The notes under the pieces: model-generated | Seen by the model: only the letters and a program-made list of their open reading frames with translations | The model's database searches: none | What the model was told of the DNA's origin: nothing | DNA from: Ditylenchus dipsaci | Taxonomy: Eukaryota > Nematoda > Chromadorea > Rhabditida > Anguinidae | Direction: 5' to 3' | DNA: 64,000 nt | Assembly: GCA_004194705.1 (NCBI GenBank) | Contig: SADC01000181.1 | Span: 123,414 to 187,413, forward strand | In this document: positions 41,560-52,180 of the stretch, one piece after another | Position numbering within the stretch: position 1 is the first letter of the stretch | How the letters are laid out: each line of letters starts with the position of its first letter | Position numbers and translations under genes: made by a program

Positions 41560-41931
41560 TTTACCTTTTGTAATATTAATTTTTGTATGGGTTACGCAAA
41601 AGTCATATTATACGTTTATTACAAGTCATCTGAAATACTAAAAATAAGAGAATAATAAGACTGACTGAGTTTGCAAACCACCACTTTTTCAAAATATATT
41701 CATAACTCAAGACCACAATGTGGTCAACGTGATCAGCAGCCTATGTGACTATAAACGAAGTTATATACCAGCCGAGTCGTGTCCTCTAAGCACGCAAATA
41801 TATTATTTTGTAGCTGAGATTGATACCTTCCTAGATTCTCATACTCTTTTTTTAAATGTGTATTATGAACGCAAAACCGAGCTTTGCAAATATGACATGA
41901 CCACTTTGTGGTCAACGTGGTCGTCCTAGGG
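41560..41931. mobile_element. piggyBac-like end inserted at TTAA in AIP1
   Basis: The right end is the inverse of CCCTAGGACGACCACGTTGA and abuts TTAA at 41932-41935. TTAA is present at the same place in the uninterrupted AIP1 exon at about 52340. CACAATGTGGTCAACGTG near 41713 and CACTTTGTGGTCAACGTG near 41900 are internal repeats. The left limit, at the EMRE intron break near 41560, has no readable TTAA, so this end is truncated. Confidence 0.5.
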
Positions 41932-42234
41932 TTAATGATGACAGGGTGTTCCCCACTATTCTGCAGGTCCCACACTATTATGTTGGTGTCAATGCCACCA
42001 GTAGCCACATACCGACTGTTGCCAGACATGCACAGCAATTGATTTTGGCGGTGTGGAAGGACCATTCTTTTTCAGAAGCAATCTTGTAGTCGGCACTTAA
42101 GCTCGTAGGGAACTACCTAAAATAGGGGCTAGATCAGCTATAGAGTAAAATTTAAATAATACCTTTCTCGCATTATCAGCAGCAACCAAGTATTTGCCAT
42201 CAGGATTGAAATTGCAGATATTATTTGCAGACAT
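41932..42234 (-). pseudogene. AIP1/WDR1 3-prime exons, copy I
   Basis: Exons at 42163-42234 (NICNFNPDGKYLVAADNARK) and 41932-42116 (VVPYEL..., EWSFHTAKIN, GNSRYVATGGIDTNIIVWDL). WD-repeat signatures and the FHTAK...ATG.. .D..IIVW order match the last blades of AIP1/WDR1, which helps ADF/cofilin disassemble actin filaments. A one-base insertion after YEL and a one-base loss before SGN break the frame. The exon stops at a TTAA where a piggyBac-like end begins. Earlier exons are not in the window. Confidence 0.72.
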
Positions 42235-42239
42235 TAAAT

Positions 42240-42990
42240 TTCAGTAACATAGGTGTTTCTATTAATGTGGCTACACCGGTTTTTCCAAATTTGAACATTT
42301 GAAATAAAATTTCAATAATCGATTTTGGCTCATTCACGTACTTCGACTTCAAGTTCGGCTTCGAGTTCAGACCAGAGGTGTTCACGTAGCCAAAGACCCG
42401 AACTCGAGCCAGTGTTGGGATTTTCAAATTCAAAAAGATTCAATTTGCACTAAAGAAAGAGCTTTTTTGCACCAAATTTTATACGCACCAAAAAAAATCT
42501 TTTGCACCAAAAAGAAATCCATATCCATTTTTGTACACTAAAAGAAAAACGAATAAACGGGTTTTAATATATTACACAGCCGAGAACTGCCATCATTTGT
42601 CGAAGTCGGACCATGGCACGCAAATATATACAGTGACAATAAATTTGTTGATAGGTTACACAATTTCCTGTTCAACACCGCAAAGTTTGTCCGTACCAAA
42701 GCAAGCGTCTTGCTCAGAATTCATGGCGATTATTCTAAACCGATCGAACTACCGAAAAAAATCTTTTTTGCGGATTCTCTATATAGTATTTGGCATGTGT
42801 GGGTGGGTGGGTCGGTCGCCACTTTTGACTTTGAACCCAATTTTTAGCCATTTTTTGCCAAAGCTATGCCAAAAATTTTTCCGGAACACTCAAGCACAAC
42901 ATCTCAGCTTTCTTTTAAGCACAAACATTTATAATTGAAGTGGGTTCTAAATTTTTTTTTCTTGCCCTCCAAATTAAAGTTGGTGGATTC
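42240..42990. repeat. TTCGAGTTC array, TTTGCACC array and the 17.6-kb block copy
   Basis: 42330-42420 has ACTTCGACTTCAAGTTCGGC words (also 52.74-53.24 kb). 42425-42520 has TTTGCACCAAA words. 42525-42985 matches 17.57-18.02 kb up to TGGATTTAGGGTG, where the 28-bp satellite begins. Confidence 0.5.
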
Positions 42991-43010
42991 TGGCCTGGAT
43001 TTAGGGTGGA

Positions 43011-44104
43011 TTCAATTCATCACCTTCCCCAAAAAAGAGGACGATTCATCACCTTCCCCAAAAAGGGGACGATTCATCACCTTCCCCAAAAGAGGACGAT
43101 TCATCACCTTCCCCAAAAAGGGGACGATTCATCACCTTCCCCAAAAAGGGGACGATTCATCACCTTCCCCAAAAAGGGGACGATTCATCACCTCCCATAA
43201 AAAGGGACGATTCATCACCTTCCCCAAAAAGGGGACGATTCATCACCTTCCCCAAAAAGGGACGATTCATCACCTTCCCCAAAAAGGGGACGATTCATCA
43301 CCTTCCCCAAAAAGAGGACGATTCATCACCTTCCCAAAAAGGGAACGATTCATCACCTTCCCCAAAAAGGGGACGATTCATCACCTTCCCCAAAAAGGGG
43401 ACGATTCATCACCTTCCCCAAAAAGGGGACGATTCATCACCTTCCCCAAAAGGGGACGATTCATCACCTCCCATAAAAAGGGGACGATTCATCACCTCCC
43501 ATAAAAAGGGGACGATTCATCACCTTCCCCAAAAAGGGGACGATTCATCATCTTCCCCAAAAAGGGACGATTCATCACCTTCCCCAAAAAGGGGACGATT
43601 CCATCACCTTCCCCAAAAAGGGGACGATTCATCACCTTCCCCAAAAAGGGGACGATTCATCACCTTCCCCAAAAGGGGACGATTCATCACCTTCCCCAAA
43701 AAGGGACGATTCATCACCTTCCCCAAAAAGGGGACGATTCATCACCTTCCCCAAAAAGGGGACGATTCATCACCTTCCCCAAAAGGGGACGATTCATCAC
43801 CTTCCCAAAAAGGGGACGATTCATCACCTTCCGCAAAAAGGGGACGATTCATCACCTCCCATAAAAAGGGGACGATTCATCACCTACCACAAAAGAGAGA
43901 CGATTCATCACCTTCCCCAAAGGGAACGATTCATCACCTTCCCCAAAAAGGGACGATTCATCACCTCCCATAAAAAGGGGACGATTCATCACCTTCCCCA
44001 AAAAGGGGACGATTCATCACCTACCACAAAAAGGGGACGATTCATCACCTACCACAAAAAGGGGACGATTCATCACCTACCACAAAAAGGGACGATTCAT
44101 CACC
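43011..44104. repeat. 28-bp satellite GACGATTCATCACCTTCCCC (left end of an element)
   Basis: About 38 units of 27-29 bp: GACGATTCATCACC, then TTCCCC (or TCCCAT, TACCAC), then AAAAAGGG. Three variant types are interspersed; the TACCAC type clusters at the inner end. An inverted array of six or seven units lies at 45850-46035. Long plus-strand frames across it are products of a unit not divisible by three. Confidence 0.9.
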
Positions 44105-44312
44105 AATCTACAAAATTTTAAATTTATTCAGTAAACATAACAACAAAATCAACAAAATTTCATAACATGTGTGAGGTAAAGTTAAATCAAACAAAAACTT
44201 CCAACATGTGAAACTATTAATCCATTAAGATATTGTACGCCAAGCCGCGGAGATGTTCCATCAGATTTGGTCCCGCTTGTTTTTTGCCCTGCTGCCCGCC
44301 TTGAGCTCTCAC

Positions 44313-45203
44313 CATACTTGGACGAGCGGCGCCGCTAGCGGCGAGCGGCGCCGCTCGCCACGCCGTTCGCCGCTGCATTTTTCAGCCGCCGCTGCGCCGC
44401 CGCTCCATTTTTAGTCTCCGCCGCTGCCTCCGCCGCTCTTTTCTGTCAGCGCTGCTGCCGACTCCGCTGCCTTCGCCGCCGCCTCTGCCGCTTGTTTGAA
44501 CCTTCGAAATTTGTTTTTATTCATTTTTTTTGCGCGTTACAAAACTAAAAAACTGGTTTCAGGTACATGTCCACGGCTTCTTCTGCAATCCGGCTGATTT
44601 TGGCAGCAGTGAAGCGTAGTGAGCGTGTGGTGGTTACTTCCTGAATGAATTCAGAGGCAGCATCTTTTGCGTTTGCACTTAACGTTGAGCCCAAACCCTT
44701 GGGAATCGATTCACGAATGTAGATACCGTATTTTCTCTAATAATGACCCCCTCTCTAATGATGACACCCCCCTTATTTTTGACTAGGATTTCAGAGTTAA
44801 GGCCATTTTCGATTGACAATTTCGGAATTTTTGAGGGGTTGAAAAATAATGACCCCGGGGTCATTATTTAAGCAAATACGGTATCCAGCGTTCTTTTTTA
44901 TGCAATACTCACACTATTTGAGTAAATGATCAGTTGATTAAGTTTCCAAGTGTATTGTCATAAAATATGTCGATGACTTGAAGCTACAAAATTCAAAATA
45001 AATAGAGTTGAATTTTTTTTAATAAAGTAGTAAATGAGATTTTTTCACACGCCGCTGCCGCCGCCGCTGTCATTTTTTCCCCGCCGCTGCCGCTATTTTT
45101 TGGCCCATCCGCCGCCGCCGCTTTTTCCGCCGCTGCCGCTGTTTTTCTGACAGCCCGCGCTCGCCGTCGCCGCTGCCGCTGTTTTTTTGCGTGTCCAAGT
45201 ATG
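44313..45203. mobile_element. hAT-type MITE with CCGCCGCTG arrays
   Basis: Perfect 8-bp TSD GCTCTCAC at 44305-44312 and 45204-45211. Termini CATACTTGGAC and GTCCAAGTATG are exact inverses. Both subterminal regions are dense in GCCGCCGCTG words separated by short T-runs (44325-44500 and 45050-45190), far GC-richer than anything nearby. Contains a TACCGTATT MITE at 44726-44881. Confidence 0.88.
44726..44881. mobile_element. TACCGTATT-type MITE, word AATGACCCC
   Basis: TA at 44724-44725 and 44882-44883. Termini CCGTATTTTCTCTAATAATG and the inverse of CCGTATTTGCTTAAATAATG, each followed by ACCCC. Length 156 bp. Confidence 0.78.
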
Positions 45204-45844
45204 GCTCTCACTTGCTCCGCCACCACCAGTCCCGCTTGATATTGGAGCACCTTTCCAAGAATTTTTGCATGCGCGTAGAAATAGATATATCGCTTCTTTG
45301 GCGCGTCCCTTCCAGCAACATATAGTCTCAAAGTCGTGTGTCTCGCTAAATCCTCTTCCAGTCTTTCAGAAGGCGGTCGATGGTTGGATGATTCACTGCC
45401 AAAGCGTTCTAAAGACGTCGATGAGCTTCTTCTAAAAAGTTAATATTCCTATCCTCACCAGCAAGCGTCCTGTCATAGAAGCTCACCACGCGATCGGAAA
45501 AGGGGGAGCTCGTCTGGCAGTTCCCAAATCAAGGTGGTTTTTACCACAAGTTCTCAAGAAAAAAGCGCTTGCAGATTCCTGCGCTGCACCCAGATCAGCT
45601 GCATTTTGAGGGAGGAGAATAAAAGCGTCTTGATCCATGCCCATAGATCGCCTCAACTGATCGACTTGCCCATCGCGAATGAATTCGTTAATATCCATTT
45701 CACCTGAAAGAAAACAATGAAGCAGGGGAAGATGAGAACAAAGAAACACGAAAAATGAGAAGAGAGTAAATGAATTTTTTGAACCAGCAATCAAACATTG
45801 CTGCTAAATTTTTACATTTTTTGTGTCAAGACAACTCATAATTT

Positions 45845-46035
45845 GTGAAAGGTGATAAATCGTCCTCTTTTCGGGAAGGTGATGAATCGTCCCCTTTTTG
45901 GGGAAGGTGATGAATCGTCCCCTTTTTGTGGAAGGTGATGAATCGTCCCCTTTTATGGGAGGTGATGAATCGTCCCCTTTTTGGGAAGTGATGAATCGTC
46001 CCGAGTGATGAATCGGCCTGGTGATGAATCGTCCG
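45845..46035. repeat. inverted 28-bp satellite (right end of the element)
   Basis: GTGATGAATCGTCC words, the inverse of the 43-kb unit, six or seven copies. The array closes GATGAATCGTCCGTGACC, whose inverse GGTCACGGACGATTCATCAC fits the shared Mutator-like skeleton. No TSD is readable between 43.0 and 46.04 kb, so flanks may have been rearranged. Confidence 0.75.
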
Positions 46036-46522
46036 TGACCGGTTTGCCAAACTTTGCTTCGACAAAATACGTTTGGCAAATTTCGTATTTGCCAAGTTCC
46101 CCTAGGCATCAGAATCACGCAAGTCTGGAAAAACAGCTCTAGAGTGTTCCTTGCCAGATATAGGTGCTTTCACCGAAAGAATTTAGTAATATTCGAAGAA
46201 ATACCTCAAATTGTATTCCTTCACCCCAGCGATGTCTTCTCTTACTTTTCTATAAATTAATATTGAAACTCATCCTTTTTTCAAGATGAAATAATTAAAA
46301 TATTCAGTCTATTCCTTACTATTGGGGCATTTGTCAAGAAATCGTGACAAACTCTAAACTCAAAACTCTATAAGTTTTTAAAAATTGCGGTTGTAAATAT
46401 ATAAATTGCGATTGAAACGAGTGCTGATCTAAAGCTTTAATGTCCACTGCTTCACATTGGAGTCCTGCCCAGCACTAATAAGTCGGTTATCTGTTAGCCA
46501 GGCAATGCAATTCACTGGGTGC
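46036..46522 (-). pseudogene. AIP1 last exon and 3-prime flank
   Basis: TAG at 46429-46431. The minus frame up to about 46522 reads HPVNCIAWLTDNRLISAGQD then SNVKQWTLKL, matching the AIP1/UNC-78 terminus. It is cut upstream by the inverted 26-kb block. 46036-46110 is a TTTGGCAAA array end and 46110-46428 the shared downstream segment. Confidence 0.7.
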
Positions 46523-46529
46523 ATGCTGG

Positions 46530-48060
46530 GTGCATGAAAATAAAAGGGGCCAATAATCACACAGGGCCCACTAACAAGAAAATGTTGAACAAAGTTTTGA
46601 ATACTGGGGCCTACCGTATCAATAAACTTCTGGCATGCATGCTTTTTCATGCATCCAGAGTCACTTTCGAGTGATTTGTGTCTAAGGTATATGAATGTGC
46701 GCATCTCAACTCCAGCCCCCTGCGCCCCCGAGGGGGCGTAGGGGGCTTGGAGTTGAGATGGAGTTGAGACCAGCCTTGGAGTTAAGACCAGCAAAGTACC
46801 CGAACCATCAGGACCGAGTTCGAACCACCAGGATATGGCTCACACCACCAGATAAGGCCTGAACCATCAGGATGGGCCCAAACGACGTAGGTACCCCCAA
46901 CCACCATGATGGGCCCGAAACACCATTAAAGTAACTTAACAAACAGGACCCGGCCCGAATTGCCAGGTTTTGGCTCACACCACCAGATAGGGCCAAAATC
47001 ACCAGGATGGGGTCCAAGTGACGTGAGCGCACACTTTCTCCCTCTCGAAACACCAGGATGGGGCCAAAACCACAAGAAAGTTGCCCCCAACCACCAGGAT
47101 CGGGCCTGAACCACGTGAACACCCCCAACCACCAGGATCGGGCCCGAACCACCAGAATGTGGCCCAAACCCCGGGATGCTGCCCGAACCACCAGAATGGG
47201 TTCCAAACCACGTGGATAGCCCTCAATCAGCAGGATGGGCCTAAACGACGTGTATACCACCGGATACCACCCAACCACCAGGATGGGGGCTCGAAATACC
47301 AGAATGTGGCCCGAACCACCAGGATAGGTCCTAAACTACGTGGATAGCCTCAATCAGCAGGATGGGACTGGGCTCCCAGTATAGGCCGGAACCACCTGGA
47401 CAGTGACCAGGACCATGACAGGACCGAGCCCGAACCACGTGGAAACAACCAGAATGGGGACTTAACTACCTGGATACCCCCCAAACCACCACTAAAGTGT
47501 CAGGGGAGGAGAAAGAGCGGATCTTTGAAGGCAGAAAAGAGTACCAGTAAAAGGGTAGCCAGGAGAGACGAGGGTACACAGAAAGGGGTCATCAGGGGAA
47601 TGTGAGATGGATTGATATTTTTAAAAATTTTAAAATAGGATAGAGGCGCCGATAGGCGCCTGTTGTTCCTAGTTTATAATATTTACAGTCGCAATTACTC
47701 TTTTTTTGCCGCAAATTTTCTTTTTCTTGCTACGAAGTCACTTTTTCTGGCGTAAATTTGCCTTTTTTCTGCCTAACTTTTATTCTAATTATGAATGTTG
47801 TTTTGGAAGTCAATAACATGAATTTATTAATGGAGGATTTTCGGTGAGCATGGACGCTCAAAGAAACACAGTTGTTGTAGATTAACCAAACAACAAACTA
47901 AACCCTTCCAAACGTTTTAATTGATACCAGGATATCTTCATGCATCATACTTTTTTGCCGTGAATTTACTTTTATTTGTCGCAAACTTGGGCACGCTCTA
48001 CAAGAATACGCAGAAAAAAATATATCATCGAAGTTCCCCCCAGGTCAAACTCAGGGCCCA
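46530..48060. repeat. inverted duplicate of 24.89-26.15 kb
   Basis: In inverse order: foldback core (46535-46770), minisatellite (46800-47360, extended to 47500), palindrome AGGCGCCGATAGGCGCCTG, GCGGCAAA-type array (47690-47770 and 47950-48000) and the CAGGTCAAA..CAGGGCCC end. An extra 300 bp (47360-47655) is absent from the 25-kb copy but matches 62.2-62.35 kb. Confidence 0.75.
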
Positions 48061-48064
48061 ATCG

Positions 48065-48300
48065 GGGATTAATTGGTAGCTCAGACATCGGCACCGGGGC
48101 TAGGAATGAAAAATTAATTATTTAAACCTTTCTACATAGCGGCACCGGCTTGGCACCGAAACAATTTTAACGTGAAATTCTCGTGTTAATTGTTTCGGTG
48201 CCGAGCCGGTGCCGCTATGTAGAAAGGTTTAATGACTAATTTTTTATTCCTAGCCCGGTGCCGATGTCTGAGCTACATATTCATCCGCGGCACCGAGCTG
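48065..48300. repeat. palindromic MITE with GGCACCG words
   Basis: GCTCAGACATCGGCACCG and its inverse bound a near-perfect palindrome. ACCTTTCTACATAGCGGCAC and CGGCACCG words mirror around about 48178. Further CGGCACCGAG and CCGGTGCCGAG words run to 48350. Confidence 0.7.
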
Positions 48301-48359
48301 GGTAATACTAATAACTGCGAGCAACAGGTGCCTGAAGTTTAGCCGGTGCCGAGATTTAC

Positions 48360-49750
48360 AGTACTGGCCGACTTAATCAATATGCTTAAAACCCATCAGA
48401 AAAATTTAGGGTTTCAAGCCTATTCCTACTCAATTTCGGGCCATCAAGGAACTTTCTGGATCACCTGATATTTTTCATTAAGGCCTATTCATACTCCCCG
48501 GAGTCACGCTTGACTCCGGAGTCAAAAATGACTCTGGCCAATGACTCCGGAGTCAAACCCATTGACTCCGGAGTCAAGCGTGACTCCGGGAGTATGAATA
48601 GGCCTTAACCATGTCAAAAGAGCACCTGGCCGTATTTTGCAATATCGTATTTGTTGTGGCCACTACTGAATTTCAGATGAATAAATTTGAGTACTAACTA
48701 CTATTAACAACAATATGAAGAGGAAGACTAGTAGTTTACAACAACAATGCAATTAAGCTATCATTTTTATTTCATTATTATTCAGTTTTTTTATCAATGG
48801 CATCGACTTGTTTGAATGAGAATGGTGGCAAGATTCAGAGTGCATGACTCATGATGCAATATTCCCTAAATTGATTTTAAAAAGTGACTAATGCAAAGCG
48901 TTGTCTTGAATGTTAAATGTTTGTGACCTTTCACTCGGTAAAAAAAACCAGATAAACGATTTGTGCAGCCAGAAACAAAATAAAAAGATTCTCTGCTCAG
49001 TATCCCCTTCTCCAGCTTTTTGATCTACAGCAGAAGTCATTTTTTTTTGTCCCCACAGTCAGTGAGTGAGAGTGAGAATTAAAAAAAAAGCCTGTGAGGG
49101 AGAGGGAGTAAGATTCTCAGTGAGACTCTCACTCGAAGTGAGCTCAGCGAAACACTGGTAATTGTTATCGCTAATATGAACTGATACAGTTAAAGCCCGA
49201 TATAACGGCCCCCACCTCAAGTTCGTTCCCGCCTAGGGTCCGACACATTTTTTACTCTGATTTTTTGAATTGTTTTGCGAGTTTTTTTTGGCTGGTCTAG
49301 TCCGAAATATCGCAAGAATTTCAATTTTTCTGATCGTTTTTCAAATGAAAAAGAATTTTGCCAAAAAGATGCGCGGGTACTCTATCTAACGGTCCCCTAT
49401 TTCAAAATTAAAGGGCAGTTAAAGCAATACATGCTTTTTAAATAAAATTTGTAGCCTACCCCTGTTCCTTGTTCCAATAGTCACCAGATAGGTGGTCATC
49501 TAGTTTGTGCATCCCAAGGCGAGACAACAATTCTATTTTCGCGGTGTTGCTTGCACTTATAATAGTGAAGAAACCTTTGGAGCCTGCAATGAAAATTCAC
49601 AAAATTGGTCTGTTTTTGCAGGTTTGGGTGCTGGACTGTGGATAAACCACGAGGGCACCAAGCAAAATTGTGCTTTTGAGATTATATGCTAAAATATTGT
49701 CGGCGAGAAAATTCATTTGTAAAAACAGAAATTTGAAAAATGACCTAGAA
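48360..49750 (-). repeat. inverted twin of 38.49-39.68 kb
   Basis: Reads on the minus strand as the 38.5-kb block: last exon of the unknown gene (49456-49583, stop at 49456-49458), pogo-like MITE, GAGTGAGAG stretch and the signal-peptide ORF. It carries an extra MITE at 48482-48604 absent from the 39-kb copy. Confidence 0.7.
48482..48604. mobile_element. TTAA-flanked perfect palindrome
   Basis: TTAA at 48478-48481 and 48605-48608. Ends GGCCTATTCATACTCC and exact inverse. TTGACTCCGGAGTCAA words fill the centre. The uninterrupted site is seen at about 6074 (TAGTTAACG) and near 39578. Confidence 0.8.
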
Positions 49751-50400
49751 CAGAAGCTTTGACCATTTGAAAACGGGGGAATTTCCTGTCATACCCTGTG
49801 CAAATGTATTTTGACTGAAATGTACTTACCATTTAGTGCCAACGTAGCAGCCACCACATGAATCAGGCGGCGTACAGCCACAGCTTCGGTGGAGAAACTT
49901 CGCCAGCGAATTTCTACCATGCTGGGGTATTTGGTCAGCAACTCTTGCAACAAAAGCTATTATCCCTAAATGTGTAGACTCTCATTCACCTGTGGCAGAT
50001 GGAGCACAGGCGAGTTATCAATGTCCTGGTTCAGCATTTGCACATGCTGAAATTTTAAATTTGTTAAAAAACTACAATTAAATTGGTATTTTTGCAGAAA
50101 ATAAGACTCCTAAAACTCGGCAAAGAAAAGTTCTAAATTTGTTGAATAAACTAACCTGTCATTGAACTGGTGTTGCTCTTCCTGCTCAATTACTTTGATA
50201 TGCTTGGCTCTGTATTGAGGCAGGAATTGGTTTCGGTATTCCTTTTCAATCAAGAAAAAGCTGTGTACCTAGCACATCGATTAAGCCTACACTTAGCGAG
50301 AAGAATGGTTGTTGGGAGGGTAAGCAGACACTATCTTCGCCATTACTGTTGCCATTGAACTCTTCAGCAACAAAATGGTGGGCTAAAACAATCAAAAATT
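49456..50400 (-). pseudogene. inverted copy of exons of the unknown gene
   Basis: Minus strand: exons matching 4525-4674, 4722-4828, 4926-4982, 5035-5149 and 5578-5705 lie between about 50400 and 49456. The intron between the first two has lost its acceptor and the second exon start, and a few codons differ, so the copy cannot be spliced normally. Confidence 0.65.
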
Positions 50401-50865
50401 TAACATGATGGACAAAGCACAATTCGTGTTGGTCTTTTATGAATTCTTTTCACCAATGTGAAATTAGCTTATTTTCAGCTAAAAAATTTTCGTTAAGCAA
50501 CGCTCTTGTCTGCAATTTTTGTTCAGAAATGTGAATCCTTACGCAGACTTTTTTAAATATTCTTGCGTGACAAGACTTGAGCAATACGATTTGAGATCAT
50601 ATGAAATAAAAATGCAATTTATGAAATTCTGAGATTTGAACCGCGAGAAATGCTCCCGAAGATTCGCGCTGCCTTTTGTGTACTGCAAGATTTCCGACGC
50701 AAGATTTAATGTGCACTACATGATTTGCGAGACTTGGCGATGCTTATATCAGGTTGTTCAGAAAATTCGCGCGACCGCCCCTGAAGACATTTGTTTTTGA
50801 TTTTTTGCAACTTGTTTTAACTATTTTTTCGTGGTTTCCTCTAAATGAAAATGACGCGACAACAT
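50400..50865. other. no gene recognised
   Basis: AT-rich flank. No repeat unit or open frame of note. Confidence 0.35.
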
Positions 50866-50869
50866 ATTA

Positions 50870-51990
50870 ATCATCCTGTGGAAACACCCTTTTTGTTTTA
50901 TAACTGCCTCCCATAAACCAATAAAATCCGTTGAACCGCGAACAAAGGATACAGATGCCTTTCAGTTCAAAATTCCTCCACGGATGACCGAATGTCCGGC
51001 TCGTTCACAAATCCTTCTCCTCGCATTCTGCAGAAAAGCGAATTGTAGTAAGCTAATTGTAGTTGGTAAGAGCAACATCCGTTGAATGGGGCGGGTGACG
51101 CAGAACGTACCAGCCGAGTGATACATTTTTTTTGTCTAAAATTTTCAACTGCAAGGCCTCTGGGTTCTTTGTTCGCGGTTCAACGGATTTTATTGGTCCA
51201 TGGGAGGCCGTTGTAGAACATGAAGGTAATTATCTAGCTAATGAGTAATTTGATATCACATCTTTATTATTTAGATGTAACCACAAAAAAACAGTTGCGA
51301 AAAAATAAAAAAACAAATGTGTTCAGAGATGGTCGCGAACTTTCTGAACGACCTGATAATCTCTCTCGAGTCTCAGGTTAAATTATTTTAGCATAGCAAA
51401 GAGTATTTTTTCTCTGAACAGTTCTTTGCTTGCTAAACCCAGCACGCTATTGAGAACACTAGTAGACTCATAGCATGACAATTGCGACGAGGATGAAAAA
51501 GTCTGCAGTGGCGTTTTAAAACAACTAAAAAAGAAAAAAAAAGCTGTCAAAAAAACAGCAGGGTCTTGACCCGCCTACCCGTTTGGGTTTGGCTTTAATT
51601 TTTGGAGCTGGAGCCCCTACGAGGTCCGGCAATAGGATACGCATAATTGTCTGTTCCTGGTACGCAAGGATTCCATAAAATATTCACCGTACAGTAGCGG
51701 ACAAAAAAATTGAACACATGGTTACATTTTATAAATCGTGAAAGTTTTGGAATTTTTCCTGCGTGTTGAAAGTTCTGTTAAAGGCAAAGATGTAGCATTT
51801 TTCTTCCTCTTTCAAATGCTTAGTTCAATTTTTTAATTGTCAGGCTTTGACATCGTTCTAAATTCATTTTTCTGATACGAGTCCATTTTATACCCGGACA
51901 AAAAAAATTGAACAGGCAACTGCAATAAACAGAAACCGCAATAATCTCATAAAATTCATTTATTTCACACTATTATTTAGTAGCCCTGTT
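50870..51990. repeat. palindromic MITE, R1 and Tc1-like MITE (inverted copies)
   Basis: 50870-51240 is the MITE of 3950-4446. 51240-51680 has the ACGACCTGATA segment and R1 inverted. 51690-51990 is the inverted copy of 34125-34435 (TACAGTAGCGGACAAAAAAA). Confidence 0.55.
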
Positions 51991-52180
51991 TCTTATAAAT
52001 TGGTTTTGAAACTCAACCTCTTTTTAAGATGAAATATTTAAAATATTCAGTCTATTCCTTACAATTGGGGTATTTGTGCGTCTTGCCAAAAAATCTTGAC
52101 AAACTCTAAACTCAAAACTCTATAAGTTTTTAAAAATTGTGGCTGTAAAAAGATAAATTGCAATTAAAATGAGTGCTGAT

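Larger units (their letters stand above)
44217..45408 (-). pseudogene. unrecognised element-borne ORF exon, split by a hAT insertion
   Basis: After a TTTAG acceptor the minus frame runs from 45408 (SERLEEDLARHTTLRLYVAG, RYIYFYAHAKILGKVLQY) to the TSD at 45204. It resumes in the same frame at 44312, on the far side of the 891-bp hAT, ending at TAA (44217-44219). An upstream exon may be 45497-45705 (DINEFIRDGQVDQLRRSMGM) with a TTTCTTTCAG acceptor. It lies between the two satellite arrays, so it is probably a gene of that transposon. No family recognised. Confidence 0.55.

Noticed and set aside
42935..43504. 189-codon open frame over the 28-bp array
   Set aside because: It only translates the satellite; the unit is not a multiple of three, so frames cycle and stay open. 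No start context or domain.
43011..44104. CRISPR-like regular repeat spacing
   Set aside because: There are no unique spacers; units abut and the genome is eukaryotic.
49507..49692. plus-strand 61-codon frame
   Set aside because: Shadow of the inverted last exon of the unknown gene on the minus strand.
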